6,779 nt of DNA from NCBI GenBank assembly GCA_027443745.1, contig DAIAZB010000467.1, forward strand, positions 1-6,779, written 5' to 3'. This document shows, in pieces, positions 1 to 6,779 of the stretch; positions within the stretch are counted from its first letter, which is position 1; each line of letters starts with the position of its first letter. Below the pieces are notes generated by a model, which was given only the letters and a program-made list of their open reading frames with translations, did not search any database and was not told where the DNA came from. A program made the translations under genes and the position numbers. This DNA is from Thiomonas sp. Lineage in GTDB: Bacteria; Pseudomonadota; Gammaproteobacteria; Burkholderiales; Burkholderiaceae.

Positions 1-3000
1 GCCTGCAGGCTTCGGCCGGAGCCGAGGCTGTCGCCCAGGCGGGTGGAATACTCCGACACGCTCTGGCTGACGCTGGCCCAGAAGCGGCCGACGCTCTTGC
101 TCAGACTGAGCTGCAGCCGGTTGCGTTGCCCGCCCACCAGCAGCGCGCCGGTTTCATCGGCCACGGCGTGACGTTGCAACTGCGCCTGCGCCTGCACCCC
201 GTCGGGCAGGTTGAAGGCGGCGTCGAGCTGCAGTGGCGTGATGCTGCCCAGCGCGCTGTTGTGGCCGAGGCTGGCGCCCAGTTGCAGCGCACCGTCGTGC
301 CATTGCAGGCCGGCCTGTGCATCGCGCCACTGGCCGGGCAGGCCGGTGATGATGTTGGCATCGCGGCTGGACAGGTGTTGCCGGCTCACGCCGAGTTGCA
401 GCTTCAGGCGCGGGGTCAGGGTGAGGCTTTGCTGCAGGATCAGCCCATCGCGCTGCACGGCATCGGTCTGCTGGCTGGCGTAGCGCACGGTGCTGCGGTC
501 GGCCAGTTCGAGGTGCTGCTGCGCGTTCTGTTGCGCCAGCGCCTGCAGCGTGGCGCTGCTGCGGCCTTGCGCCGCGGCCTGCTCCAAGGCCCGGTCGGCC
601 AGGGCCAGGGCCTGCATCGGGTGGCCGGCAGCGCGCAGCGCCTCGGCGCGGTCGATCGCATCGAGCCGCTCGCCGGCACCTTGGTCGAGCAGCCGGCGCA
701 CCTGCTCGCGGTCGCCCTCTCGCAGCGCGATTTGCAGCGCCACCGATTGCCGGTCCGCCGCGCTGAGCACGGCGCGCGCCAGCCACCAGCGCGCAGGGGC
801 CGTGGTGTCCAGCCGCAACAGCCAGTCGGCGATGGCGGCATCCACCTGCTGCTCGTGGCGCAGCCCCTCGTGTTGCGGTTCCTGAGACTGCCCTCGCCGG
901 GCCGACGTGGGTGCAGTGCCCGTGCCACGGGGCCGCAGCCGTGCCCGCAGCATGGCAATGAGTTGTTGCTGCTGGCGCACCGACGTGCGGCCCGGAGCCA
1001 GACGCAACACGGCCAGCACCTGATCGAGCGATGGGGCCGCGCCCGCTTTGCTGCCTGCCGGCTTGAGTGGCGGCTGGCGCAGCAACTGCCAGGCCTGGTC
1101 GTCGACGACGCGGGCGCGGGCGTCGTCGCCGGCCTGGCGGAGCAGGTCGGCGGCATTCATCAGCCACAGCGGGTCGTGGCGCTTGAGCGGGTAGAGCTGG
1201 GCATTGAGCTGCAGCGCCAGCGGCAAATCCCCCAGCGCCTGGGCGGCGGCGGCCAGCACTTCCTGGCCGTCGGACCTGCCGCGAAGCCGGGGCGCGTAGC
1301 GCTCGAAAGCGCGGCGAAGTTCGCTGCGCCGGTTCATGTCGAGCAGCGTCCAGAGCAGGGCGATCTGATCGTCATGGTTGTTCGGGGCCAGGTGTACGGC
1401 GGTGCGCAAATCGGCGAGAGCCTCGTCGCGTCGCCCCAGCGCCTGCCAGACCTGCGCGCGCGCCGCATACACCTGCGCGTCGCGCCGCAGCGCCGCGCCC
1501 ACTTCGCCCTGCATCACGGCATCCTGCCAACGCTGCAAACCACTCAGACTGGGCAGCTTGACCAGCGCCTGCAGCCATTGCAAGGCCAGCGCCTTGTGCG
1601 GCGCGGCCCGCCAGGCCGCAGGCAGCAACGCCAGAGCCGCCTGCGGGCCATGCAGGCGCTGGGTTAGGGCGATGAAGCGCTCCACCTGGTAGGGCTTCAT
1701 GTGACGGCGCAGTTCCGGTGTCTCCCACAGTGTGGCGTATGCAGCCAGCGCCGGCGCGGATTGGCCGAGATCCCCGTCGAGGTCGGCCAGCAGTCCCTGC
1801 CGCGTGGCCTGCAGATTGTCCGGCCCCAAGGCCCGGCGAGATTGCTCCAGCACGTTGCGGGCTGCCTCGAACGCGCCGGTTTGCAACAGCGCCAGCGCGT
1901 AGTCGATGCTGGCGCGCAAATCCAGCGCCTTGAGCGTCAGGCCTTGGGCATAGACCGCCAGCGACGCCTGAGTTTCCCCCAGATTGCCCAGCAGCCAGGC
2001 CAGCGCGCCAAAGAGCTGCGGGTGCGCTGGTGCGGCCCGCCGCAGCACCGCCACCGCCTGCTGGGGATGTCCCTGGTTTTCCAGCGCCTGGGCGTATTGC
2101 AGCCAATCATCGGCCCGCATGCCACCCTGGCGCGCACGGGCCTTCCAATACGCGATCTGGCCGCTGGAGGACGCCAGCATCCCCGCCAGACGGCGCACAT
2201 TGTTCAGGGCGTCGGCGGTGATGCGCTGGCGTAGCAGGGCCATCCATTGCCGCATGGCGGCGTCCGGCTGGCCGCTCCATTCGAGCACCTGGGCGCGTCG
2301 TTCTTCCCAGATGCGGCGCTGGCCGGGCACTTGTGCGGCGGGTGTAGTGCCGGGGCCGGTGAGTACGGCGTTGGCCAGGTGCAGGGCGCCGGCCAGATCG
2401 CCGTCGGCCAGCAGCAGACGCCAGGCCAGTTCCGCCTGAGCCGGGCTCAGGGCATGGCCGAGCTGGGCAGGGCTGCCATGCAGATCGACGGCCTGGCCCA
2501 GCCAGTGCAGCGCGCCACGCGCGTGGTCGGCGGCCAGCGCCAGTTGCACCAGGTTCCAGGCCAGGGTCGGGTCGGGCGGCAGCTTGCGGGCCTGCGCCGC
2601 AACTTCGGCATAAGCCCGCTTGGCATCGCCAGCAGCCAGCAGCACCTGCGCCGCCTGCAGCAGCAGGGCGCGTTGCTGGGCCTGAGCTCGGGCTGCCGGC
2701 AACGAGGCGAACAGCACTTGCGCCGCCAGCCGGTATTCGCCCAGCCCCAGCAACAGCCGTGCGGCATCTTGCGCGGCACTCGGCGGCAGCGGCGTGAAGT
2801 GCAAGGCCAGCGGCGCCAGTCGCCGCACGGTGGCGGGTTCGTCCAGCCCCTGCAGCAACAGCAGGGTGGCGCGCCAGTCGTTGAAGTTGGCGGGCGTGGT
2901 GCGACCGAGCAAACGGGCCAGCGCCCTGCGGGCCTGTTGCGCCAGCGCGGTGTCATGCCGGGCGCGGGCATCGAACCAGATGCGTTTCCAGATCAGCAGC

Positions 3001-3338
3001 CGCAGCGCGTCGGCCTTCGGTTCGGTGCCAAGAGGTTCCAACGCCGCCAGGGCCTGCTGCAGTTTGCCGATGCTGATGTAGCGCTGCGCCAGCAGCAGGC
3101 GCAGGTCGGCGTCACGGCCCTGCAGTCGCAACAGGTGCTGCAGATAGTCGATGGCCAGCCCCGTGTCCTGCGTGCTGCGCAGCAGTTGCATCAGCTCGCG
3201 CCCTGGCCACATCAACGTCAGGGTGGCGGCCCCCATCAGCGCCAGGCCGAGCAGGGTGCCGCGTGGAAACAGCCGGCTGCGCCCCGGGTCGTCGGGCGAG
3301 ACCGAGATCTGCTGGCGCGGACCGGGCTTGCGTGGCAT
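1..3338 (-). CDS. pelB: PelB: TPR scaffold and outer-membrane porin for Pel polysaccharide export (3' end outside window)
   Basis: I translated this frame codon by codon from the ATG at 3338-3336 to the window edge: 1112 complete codons and no stop. The start MPRKPGPRQQ is followed by a single hydrophobic segment at about residues 27-44 (GTLLGLALMGAATLTLMW), an inner-membrane anchor. A long Ala/Leu/Gln-rich helical region with TPR-like repeats follows (for example residues 634-653, LGRRDEALADLRTAVHLAPN, and about 414-473). An Arg/Gln/Pro-rich linker lies at about 754-835. From about residue 948 the pattern becomes amphipathic beta-strands with Gly/Asn turns (LKLQLGVSRQHL, LQLGASLGHNSALG), the start of the C-terminal barrel. 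Known PelB proteins have this order and are about 1,190 residues, so roughly the last 150 or more residues of this one are missing. In the known system the TPRs bind PelA and guide the polymer to the barrel. Identity rests on architecture and on pelA directly upstream. The upstream AGG is a weak ribosome site, so translation is probably coupled to pelA. Confidence 0.9.
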   Translation of the reverse strand, partial: MPRKPGPRQQISVSPDDPGRSRLFPRGTLLGLALMGAATLTLMWPGRELMQLLRSTQDTGLAIDYLQHLLRLQGRDADLRLLLAQRYISIGKLQQALAALEPLGTEPKADALRLLIWKRIWFDARARHDTALAQQARRALARLLGRTTPANFNDWRATLLLLQGLDEPATVRRLAPLALHFTPLPPSAAQDAARLLLGLGEYRLAAQVLFASLPAARAQAQQRALLLQAAQVLLAAGDAKRAYAEVAAQARKLPPDPTLAWNLVQLALAADHARGALHWLGQAVDLHGSPAQLGHALSPAQAELAWRLLLADGDLAGALHLANAVLTGPGTTPAAQVPGQRRIWEERRAQVLEWSGQPDAAMRQWMALLRQRITADALNNVRRLAGMLASSSGQIAYWKARARQGGMRADDWLQYAQALENQGHPQQAVAVLRRAAPAHPQLFGALAWLLGNLGETQASLAVYAQGLTLKALDLRASIDYALALLQTGAFEAARNVLEQSRRALGPDNLQATRQGLLADLDGDLGQSAPALAAYATLWETPELRRHMKPYQVERFIALTQRLHGPQAALALLPAAWRAAPHKALALQWLQALVKLPSLSGLQRWQDAVMQGEVGAALRRDAQVYAARAQVWQALGRRDEALADLRTAVHLAPNNHDDQIALLWTLLDMNRRSELRRAFERYAPRLRGRSDGQEVLAAAAQALGDLPLALQLNAQLYPLKRHDPLWLMNAADLLRQAGDDARARVVDDQAWQLLRQPPLKPAGSKAGAAPSLDQVLAVLRLAPGRTSVRQQQQLIAMLRARLRPRGTGTAPTSARRGQSQEPQHEGLRHEQQVDAAIADWLLRLDTTAPARWWLARAVLSAADRQSVALQIALREGDREQVRRLLDQGAGERLDAIDRAEALRAAGHPMQALALADRALEQAAAQGRSSATLQALAQQNAQQHLELADRSTVRYASQQTDAVQRDGLILQQSLTLTPRLKLQLGVSRQHLSSRDANIITGLPGQWRDAQAGLQWHDGALQLGASLGHNSALGSITPLQLDAAFNLPDGVQAQAQLQRHAVADETGALLVGGQRNRLQLSLSKSVGRFWASVSQSVSEYSTRLGDSLGSGRSLQ

Positions 3339-3340
3339 CA
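3336..3340 (-). promoter_or_regulatory. pelA stop / pelB start overlap (TGATG)
   Basis: The pelA TGA (3340-3338) and the pelB ATG (3338-3336) share one base. Only a weak AGG lies about 5 bases before the pelB ATG. This is a typical termination-reinitiation junction, so pelB translation probably depends on ribosomes finishing pelA. That makes the upstream amber codon potentially polar on pelB. Confidence 0.85.
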
Positions 3341-4444
3341 GGCCTGAGGCAGCAGGCGCAGTGCGAGGCCCGGTTTGGCGCTGCTGACACGGACCTGCCC
3401 GGCGTCGCGCTGCATCTGGGTGCCGGGCTCGGCCACGAGGCGCCAGCCGACCGGCAGCGCGAGACGGGCCTGGACCGGGACATGGCCGGCGAGTTGCAGC
3501 AGCCAGCCGCCGCCAGGCAGTGGCTCGAAGCGGCTGATGTCGGCGTTGGCGTCGATGAGATAAGGCAGCGCGGGCAACCCTGGCTGCGGCGCGGCCGAGG
3601 CCGCCGCCGCGCCCAGCACGGCCTGGTCGGCGCTGGCATGCAGGTAACGCATGCCGGCATGGCGGGTGTGGCCGGCCAGGTTCGTGCTGGTGCGCAGATC
3701 GGGCGCCGGGACGCTCTCGGGCTGGCGCCATTGGCGCAGACCGGGCTCGGCACGCAGGCGCCAGGCGCCGCCCAGCGTGCGGGCCACCGTGGCACGGCGC
3801 CAGGCCAGCACGCTTTGCGCATACTGCAGGCCGAAGATGGGATGGGTGGGCTGGCGCGTGGCCCAGTCCAGCACCTTGTGCAGGCTCACGGCACCGGCCT
3901 GTTTGGTGACGATGTATGGGTGGAAATACACGTCCAGCGCCTTGAGTCGCCGCGGGCTGTCGGTCATCTGGTAGGTCTCGATGACGCGCTCGAAGCCGAA
4001 GTAGGGTCCGGTCCAGTTGTGGGTGTAGGTTTCCTCGTTGGACAGCGCGGCGTACACCTGAAAGTCGCGCCCTTTGGGGATGCCCATGGGCCAGACGGCC
4101 GAGACAGTGGGTTTGCTGCGCGTGATGGTGGCGCCGCCGCCGTTGATGTTGTGCATGCCCACCGCGTAACTGAGCGCCACGGCCTTGTTCGGCGGGTTGC
4201 AGTCGCCGGGCCACAGCAGCATGTTGCAGGGCTTGCCCGGCGGGCACAGCTTGGTCTGGATGAACTCGCGCGCGCCGACGACCTCGGTCTCGGTGCTGAA
4301 CGTGTAGTTCGGCACTGGCAGATAGTTGCCGTAAGGCAGCGCTTTGGTGACCTTGCCGAGGCCGTGGTCCGCGCTCGCCAGCACCCAGTCGAACGGGTGG
4401 CTCCAGGTGTGGCTGCCAGCCTCCACATGCGGCAGCGCGAACAT
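3338..4444 (-). CDS. pelA: PelA C-terminal part: second half of deacetylase plus C-terminal beta domain, cut off by an in-frame stop
   Basis: This is the continuation of pelA after the amber codon, in the same reading frame. The coordinates given start at the first in-frame ATG (4444-4442), nine bases after the stop. Numbering along the intact frame, this part covers residues 604-971. It carries the zinc-binding motif SHTWSHPFDW (His615, His619) of polysaccharide deacetylases, then LLWPGDCNPPN (about 679-689) and DVYFHPY (774-780), a likely active-site wall motif. A beta-rich C-terminal domain follows from about 870 (LPGGGWLLQLAGHVPVQARL). It has no signal peptide, so if made by reinitiation it would stay in the cytoplasm, away from the other half. 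Start support is weak: only an AGG at a spacing of 8 bases. It ends at TGA 3340-3338, overlapping pelB. It is best regarded as part of one broken gene spanning 6253-3338, about 971 codons against about 950 for known PelA. Confidence 0.85.
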   Translation of the reverse strand: MFALPHVEAGSHTWSHPFDWVLASADHGLGKVTKALPYGNYLPVPNYTFSTETEVVGAREFIQTKLCPPGKPCNMLLWPGDCNPPNKAVALSYAVGMHNINGGGATITRSKPTVSAVWPMGIPKGRDFQVYAALSNEETYTHNWTGPYFGFERVIETYQMTDSPRRLKALDVYFHPYIVTKQAGAVSLHKVLDWATRQPTHPIFGLQYAQSVLAWRRATVARTLGGAWRLRAEPGLRQWRQPESVPAPDLRTSTNLAGHTRHAGMRYLHASADQAVLGAAAASAAPQPGLPALPYLIDANADISRFEPLPGGGWLLQLAGHVPVQARLALPVGWRLVAEPGTQMQRDAGQVRVSSAKPGLALRLLPQA

Positions 4445-4453
4445 GCGCCGCGC

Positions 4454-4456
4454 CTA
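4454..4456 (-). other. In-frame amber (TAG) codon interrupting pelA
   Basis: The minus strand reads CAG TTG TAG GCG CGG CGC ATG across 4462-4442. Both flanking halves are in the same frame, so this is a one-codon nonsense change and not a frameshift. The spacing from Asp543/Asp545 to His615/His619 equals the spacing I recall for Pseudomonas aeruginosa PelA (Asp528/Asp530 to His600/His604). That implies no codon was gained or lost. CAG (Gln) to TAG by one transition is the simplest origin; Glu, Lys, Tyr or Trp codons are also one step away. Confidence 0.95.
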
Positions 4457-6253
4457 CAACTGGGCCTGGCTGGCGGTGGCCGGATACAGGCCCTCGTGGC
4501 TGATCTCGGCGATGATGACCGAGGCCAGCGTGGGCGTGCGGTACTTGTCCAGAAACTCAGTCACCAGCACCTCGCAGGCCAGCGGCGAGCCGGGCCGCTC
4601 GCAGGCGTTGACGAAGCCGTCGCCATCGAAATGCACGAAAAACGCCCGCCGCCCGGTGCGGGTGGTGATGTCGGGCATCGGTGCTTCGCTCACGCGCAGC
4701 GCGGCGCGGAAAAACGCGAAGGGCTCGATCGACCAGCGCGTGCCCGTGTCGCCCGGCAGGTTGAAGACGCCGAAGTTGCCCAGCGCATAGCCGCCCCAGG
4801 GCGTGATGGCCGCGCCGTCCATGCTCGCGTCGCCGCCGCTGCCACTGGCGCGCAGCCACACCTGGCTGCCGGCGCCGGCGTCGAGTTCCATGGTGTCTCC
4901 CGCTGTTACCAGCGGGATGATCTCGCCGTTGGGCGTGCCGGGTTGACGCTGCACGCGTATCGGCCCCGGCAGAGGGTCTGACCCCGGCCGCAAGCCGAAC
5001 AGCGTCAGCACGGAGACATCGGTCTGGCCGAGGATGGCCACCGGCACCCTCTCGGCCTTGGCCTGGCGCAGCAGGGCGCGCGCGGCTTCGGGCACATCGC
5101 TGCGGTCGGACCACAGCACCACGCCGGCGTAACGCCCGGTCAAGGGCTCGGTGATGGTGGGTGCCCCCATGTAGCGGTATTCCGGCACCAGCCCGAGGTC
5201 TTCCAGCGGCATGGCGCCATAAAGGTGGGCGCTCTGGTTGAGCAGGTCGGGGCTGTCGCCCTGCGCGCTGGAATGCAGCAGCAGCACGCGGCGCGGCTGC
5301 AATTCCACCGCGCCCACGCCCAGGCTGTGCAGCGCCGGGTCGGCCACCCAGGGGATGAGGCCGGCGGCGGCGATCTGCTGCGCCGTCTGCCGTGCCAGCC
5401 CGCGCTGGCTGGCGGCCACGTAGTCGATGCCTATTCCCGCCAGCTTGTAGCGGGTGCGCAGATCGGCGAAGCGGTCGAGCAGCCACTGACGGTCTTGTGG
5501 CGGCACGACGACATGCTGTTTGCTGCTCGCGTCCCAGCCGCGATAGAGCGACTCGGCCGCCACCGCCAGCGTGGCGCCGGCGAGGCTGGCGTCCATCAGC
5601 TCGAAGCCACGGTTGGGCAGGAAACGGATGCCGGGAAACGCCGCCACCAAACCCTGCAGCGTGGCGCGCAACGCCGCGGCCTGATGCTGGCGCTCGGCGT
5701 CGGTCGTCGCCAGCAGTTGGTAGGAGTCGAGCGTGTCGAGAAAAAACGCGCGAAAACCTGCCTGCCACAAGGGCTGCACGATACGCTGTCGCAGGAATTG
5801 CGGCCAGCCGGGAGCGGTCTGATCGATCACCCGCGAGCCCCAGTCGGCGTTGTTGGCGGGCAGCCAGGCTTTCGGGATATCGGCGTAATACGGCCGGCTG
5901 GGTTGCACCTCGCCCACCGAGACATAGGCGATGGCCAGGGTCTGGGGCGCCAGGGTGCGCACCACATCAGGGTCTTGGGCCAATGCGTTTGCGGGTTCCA
6001 GCACGGCCCAATCGAAGGCGCGCAGATCGTCCAATGGAATCCGGCTGCCGTAGTAGAAGGCCACGGCGGGGACTGCAGCCGGTGGCGCAGCCTCAGCCTC
6101 AGCCTTCGGGGCCGCGGGGTTTGCCGCTGCGCTCAGCCCCATGCCCAGCAGCCCCACGCTTGCAGTGCGTGCCAGCAGACGGTCGAGTAACGGGTTTGGC
6201 GGCAGGATTTGAAGAAATTGGCGGCGTTTCATGGTGGGCAGGCCGGCGGGCAT
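4454..6253 (-). CDS. pelA: PelA N-terminal part: signal peptide, Pel glycoside hydrolase, linker domains and first half of deacetylase (ends at premature stop)
   Basis: PelA is the periplasmic enzyme that cleaves and deacetylates the Pel polymer. This part is 599 residues. The N-terminus has a twin-arginine-like stretch (RRQFLQ, 10-15) and a hydrophobic segment at 31-44 ending in AAA. Residues about 63-320 form a hydrolase barrel starting VAFYYGSRIPLDDLRAFDW, with acidic candidates Asp173/Asp176 in FLDTLDSY, Glu218 in NRGFEL and Glu234 in AAESLYRGWD. Asp176 and Glu234 appear to match Asp160 and Glu218 of P. aeruginosa PelA (alignment from memory). Residues about 322-425 look like an alpha/beta domain (RRVLLLHSS, GVVLWSDRSDV), then a beta-rich stretch to about 520. 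HFDGDGF (541-547) supplies the deacetylase Asp residues, but their partner His residues lie beyond the stop. The ATG at 6253 is chosen because GATGG sits 6 bases upstream; the ATG at 6232 (MKRRQFL) has no ribosome site. If made alone, this protein would keep the hydrolase but lack deacetylase activity. Confidence 0.9.
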   Translation of the reverse strand: MPAGLPTMKRRQFLQILPPNPLLDRLLARTASVGLLGMGLSAAANPAAPKAEAEAAPPAAVPAVAFYYGSRIPLDDLRAFDWAVLEPANALAQDPDVVRTLAPQTLAIAYVSVGEVQPSRPYYADIPKAWLPANNADWGSRVIDQTAPGWPQFLRQRIVQPLWQAGFRAFFLDTLDSYQLLATTDAERQHQAAALRATLQGLVAAFPGIRFLPNRGFELMDASLAGATLAVAAESLYRGWDASSKQHVVVPPQDRQWLLDRFADLRTRYKLAGIGIDYVAASQRGLARQTAQQIAAAGLIPWVADPALHSLGVGAVELQPRRVLLLHSSAQGDSPDLLNQSAHLYGAMPLEDLGLVPEYRYMGAPTITEPLTGRYAGVVLWSDRSDVPEAARALLRQAKAERVPVAILGQTDVSVLTLFGLRPGSDPLPGPIRVQRQPGTPNGEIIPLVTAGDTMELDAGAGSQVWLRASGSGGDASMDGAAITPWGGYALGNFGVFNLPGDTGTRWSIEPFAFFRAALRVSEAPMPDITTRTGRRAFFVHFDGDGFVNACERPGSPLACEVLVTEFLDKYRTPTLASVIIAEISHEGLYPATASQAQL

Positions 6254-6287
6254 GGATCACCATCGGATTGTCCGGCACTTGCCCACC
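6233..6287 (-). repeat. GC-rich inverted repeat (possible mRNA hairpin) around the pelA start
   Basis: On the plus strand, 6233-6240 (GGTGGGCA) is complementary to 6280-6287 (TGCCCACC), an 8-bp arm. After a 1-by-3 internal loop, 6242-6246 pairs with 6272-6276 (5 bp). The 25-base apical loop contains the ATG at 6253 and its ribosome site. The stem base abuts the ATG at 6232. The pairing is visible in the sequence; any role in translation control is inference, and GC-rich DNA produces such arms by chance. Confidence 0.4.
6254..6264 (-). promoter_or_regulatory. Probable pelA ribosome binding site
   Basis: The minus strand reads GATGGTGATCC directly before the ATG at 6253. GGTGATCC matches the distal part of the sequence complementary to the 16S rRNA 3' end, and GATGG is one mismatch from GGAGG at a 6-base spacing. 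No comparable match precedes the alternative ATG at 6232, so this site favours the upstream start. Confidence 0.5.
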
Positions 6288-6350
6288 CGTGGCAGCCTGC
6301 AACCTCAAGTTTGCGGCTGAACATCGCGAATTCATTGCGTTTTGTGGTTT
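6254..6350. other. Intergenic leader between the TPR peptidase gene and pelA
   Basis: These 97 bases separate the TAA of the upstream gene from the pelA ATG. The part near 6301-6350 is clearly less GC-rich than the rest of the window, as expected for a promoter region. I could not find a convincing -35/-10 pair, a sigma-54 element, a FleQ-like box or an intrinsic terminator. pelA may have its own promoter here or be read through from the upstream gene. Confidence 0.5.
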
Positions 6351-6779
6351 TTATTCGATACCCGAGCGTTGCAGCGCCGCCTCGATCTGGGCTTGCGTGC
6401 GGCGATACACGTCCGGATTCGGAGTTCCGATGCGCACGGCTTGTTCGATGGTGCCGCGCGCCGCGCGCAGATCGCCCGCGGCGAGCAGGGCCTGGGCCAG
6501 GTTGTTCAGCGGGTCGCCGTCGTCCGGCTTGGCGCGGGCAGCCTGGGCGAAGTGCATGGCGGCGCGGGCGTAGTCCTTGCGGGCATAGGCCAGATTGCCC
6601 AGGCCCATCATCGCGATCCAGGCCTTGGGCCAGCGCTGCACGGCGGCCTCGTAGGCCTGGCGTGCGGCCTCGGGCGCCACGCCTTCCAGGGGCGACACGG
6701 CGTGGAGATAATCGAACTCGGTCACGCCGGCTGGAAACTCTCCCGGCTTGAGCGCGACGAAAGCCCAGCGCCCGCCAGG
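6351..6779 (-). CDS. C39-like cysteine peptidase with C-terminal TPR repeats, 3' end only (PA2778-like family)
   Basis: The frame is open from the window edge to TAA at 6353-6351, giving the last 142 residues. The first residues, RWAFVALKPGEFPAG, resemble the end of a papain-like C39 peptidase fold, where a His-Trp strand leads into a 'PGxxPA' linker. Next come an EFDYLHAVSPLEG helix and two TPR units: AWIAMMGLGNLAYARKDYAR onward, and DPLNNLAQALLAAGDLRAAR onward. This arrangement matches the PA2778-type family, in which a C39-like peptidase domain carries a TPR tail; I recognise it by pattern only. The catalytic Cys and His lie outside the window, so activity cannot be judged. A GTG at 6725 is an internal codon and not the start, since the homology-like sequence continues upstream of it. 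The gene lies 97 bases before pelA on the same strand, so co-transcription is possible. A role in Pel production is not established. It could instead be a plain TPR protein. Confidence 0.65.
   Translation of the reverse strand, partial: PGGRWAFVALKPGEFPAGVTEFDYLHAVSPLEGVAPEAARQAYEAAVQRWPKAWIAMMGLGNLAYARKDYARAAMHFAQAARAKPDDGDPLNNLAQALLAAGDLRAARGTIEQAVRIGTPNPDVYRRTQAQIEAALQRSGIE

Noticed and set aside
154..2971. Minus-strand open frames overlapping pelB in other frames (154-1167, 440-1156, 1372-2106, 2447-2971)
   Set aside because: Their Arg/Ala/Pro-rich translations look like frame-shifted coding DNA, while the pelB frame is continuously open with coherent TPR and barrel sequence.
480..3200. 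Dense CTG/CAG/GCC triplet runs that resemble tandem repeats
   Set aside because: They encode the Leu, Gln and Ala of TPR helices with biased codons; there is no fixed repeat unit at the DNA level.
4442..4456. Frameshift as the cause of the pelA break
   Set aside because: Codon registers of the two halves are identical (stop at 4456-4454, then three sense codons and ATG at 4444-4442), so no insertion or deletion is needed.
4454..4456. Alternative genetic code or pyrrolysine at TAG
   Set aside because: No supporting context is visible. The other two gene ends in the window use TAA and TGA, which neither supports nor excludes recoding, and the position is not a known pyrrolysine site.
126..4981. 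Long plus-strand open frames at 126-1667, 2247-3347 and 3263-4981
   Set aside because: They lie codon-on-codon opposite pelB and pelA. Stops there would need TTA, CTA or TCA codons in the sense genes, which are rare in this GC-rich DNA. Their translations are low-complexity Arg/Gln/Ala/Gly with no domains.
5225..6573. Plus-strand open frames at 5225-6190 and 5392-6573
   Set aside because: They run antisense to pelA and across the intergenic gap into the TPR gene, and show no recognisable domain or plausible ribosome site.

Overview
The window is GC-rich, and all convincing genes lie on the minus strand, so transcription runs from high to low coordinates. The protein content is pel-type exopolysaccharide (biofilm matrix) machinery of a Gram-negative bacterium. 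The strong G/C third-position bias and protein style suggest a proteobacterium, most likely a betaproteobacterium such as a member of the Burkholderiales. That taxonomic call is inference.

Layout in the direction of transcription: (1) 6779-6351 is the 3' end of a gene for a C39-like cysteine peptidase with C-terminal TPR repeats; its start lies outside the window. (2) 6350-6254 is a short, partly AT-rich intergenic leader with a GC-rich inverted repeat around the pelA start. (3) 6253-3338 is pelA, for the periplasmic two-enzyme Pel protein (glycoside hydrolase plus polysaccharide deacetylase). It is interrupted by one in-frame amber codon at 4456-4454. (4) 3338 to beyond position 1 is pelB, for the inner-membrane-anchored, TPR-rich protein that ends in an outer-membrane beta-barrel. 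It overlaps the pelA stop by one base (TGATG) and is cut by the window edge early in the barrel.

In the known Pel pathway, the polymer of partly deacetylated N-acetylgalactosamine is made at the inner membrane, trimmed and deacetylated by PelA in the periplasm, and guided by the PelB TPR scaffold to the PelB barrel for export. pelC to pelG would be expected past coordinate 1 but are not visible.

The main discovery is the amber codon in pelA. It falls between the two Asp and the two His metal/catalytic residues of the deacetylase. The reading frame on both sides is identical and otherwise intact. As read, the locus would make a secreted protein with the hydrolase but only a fragment of the deacetylase, plus a possible leaderless second fragment. 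This could be a recent loss of Pel production, a suppressible or phase-type mutation, or a sequencing or assembly error. I found no RNA genes, CRISPR arrays, insertion sequences or attachment sites.
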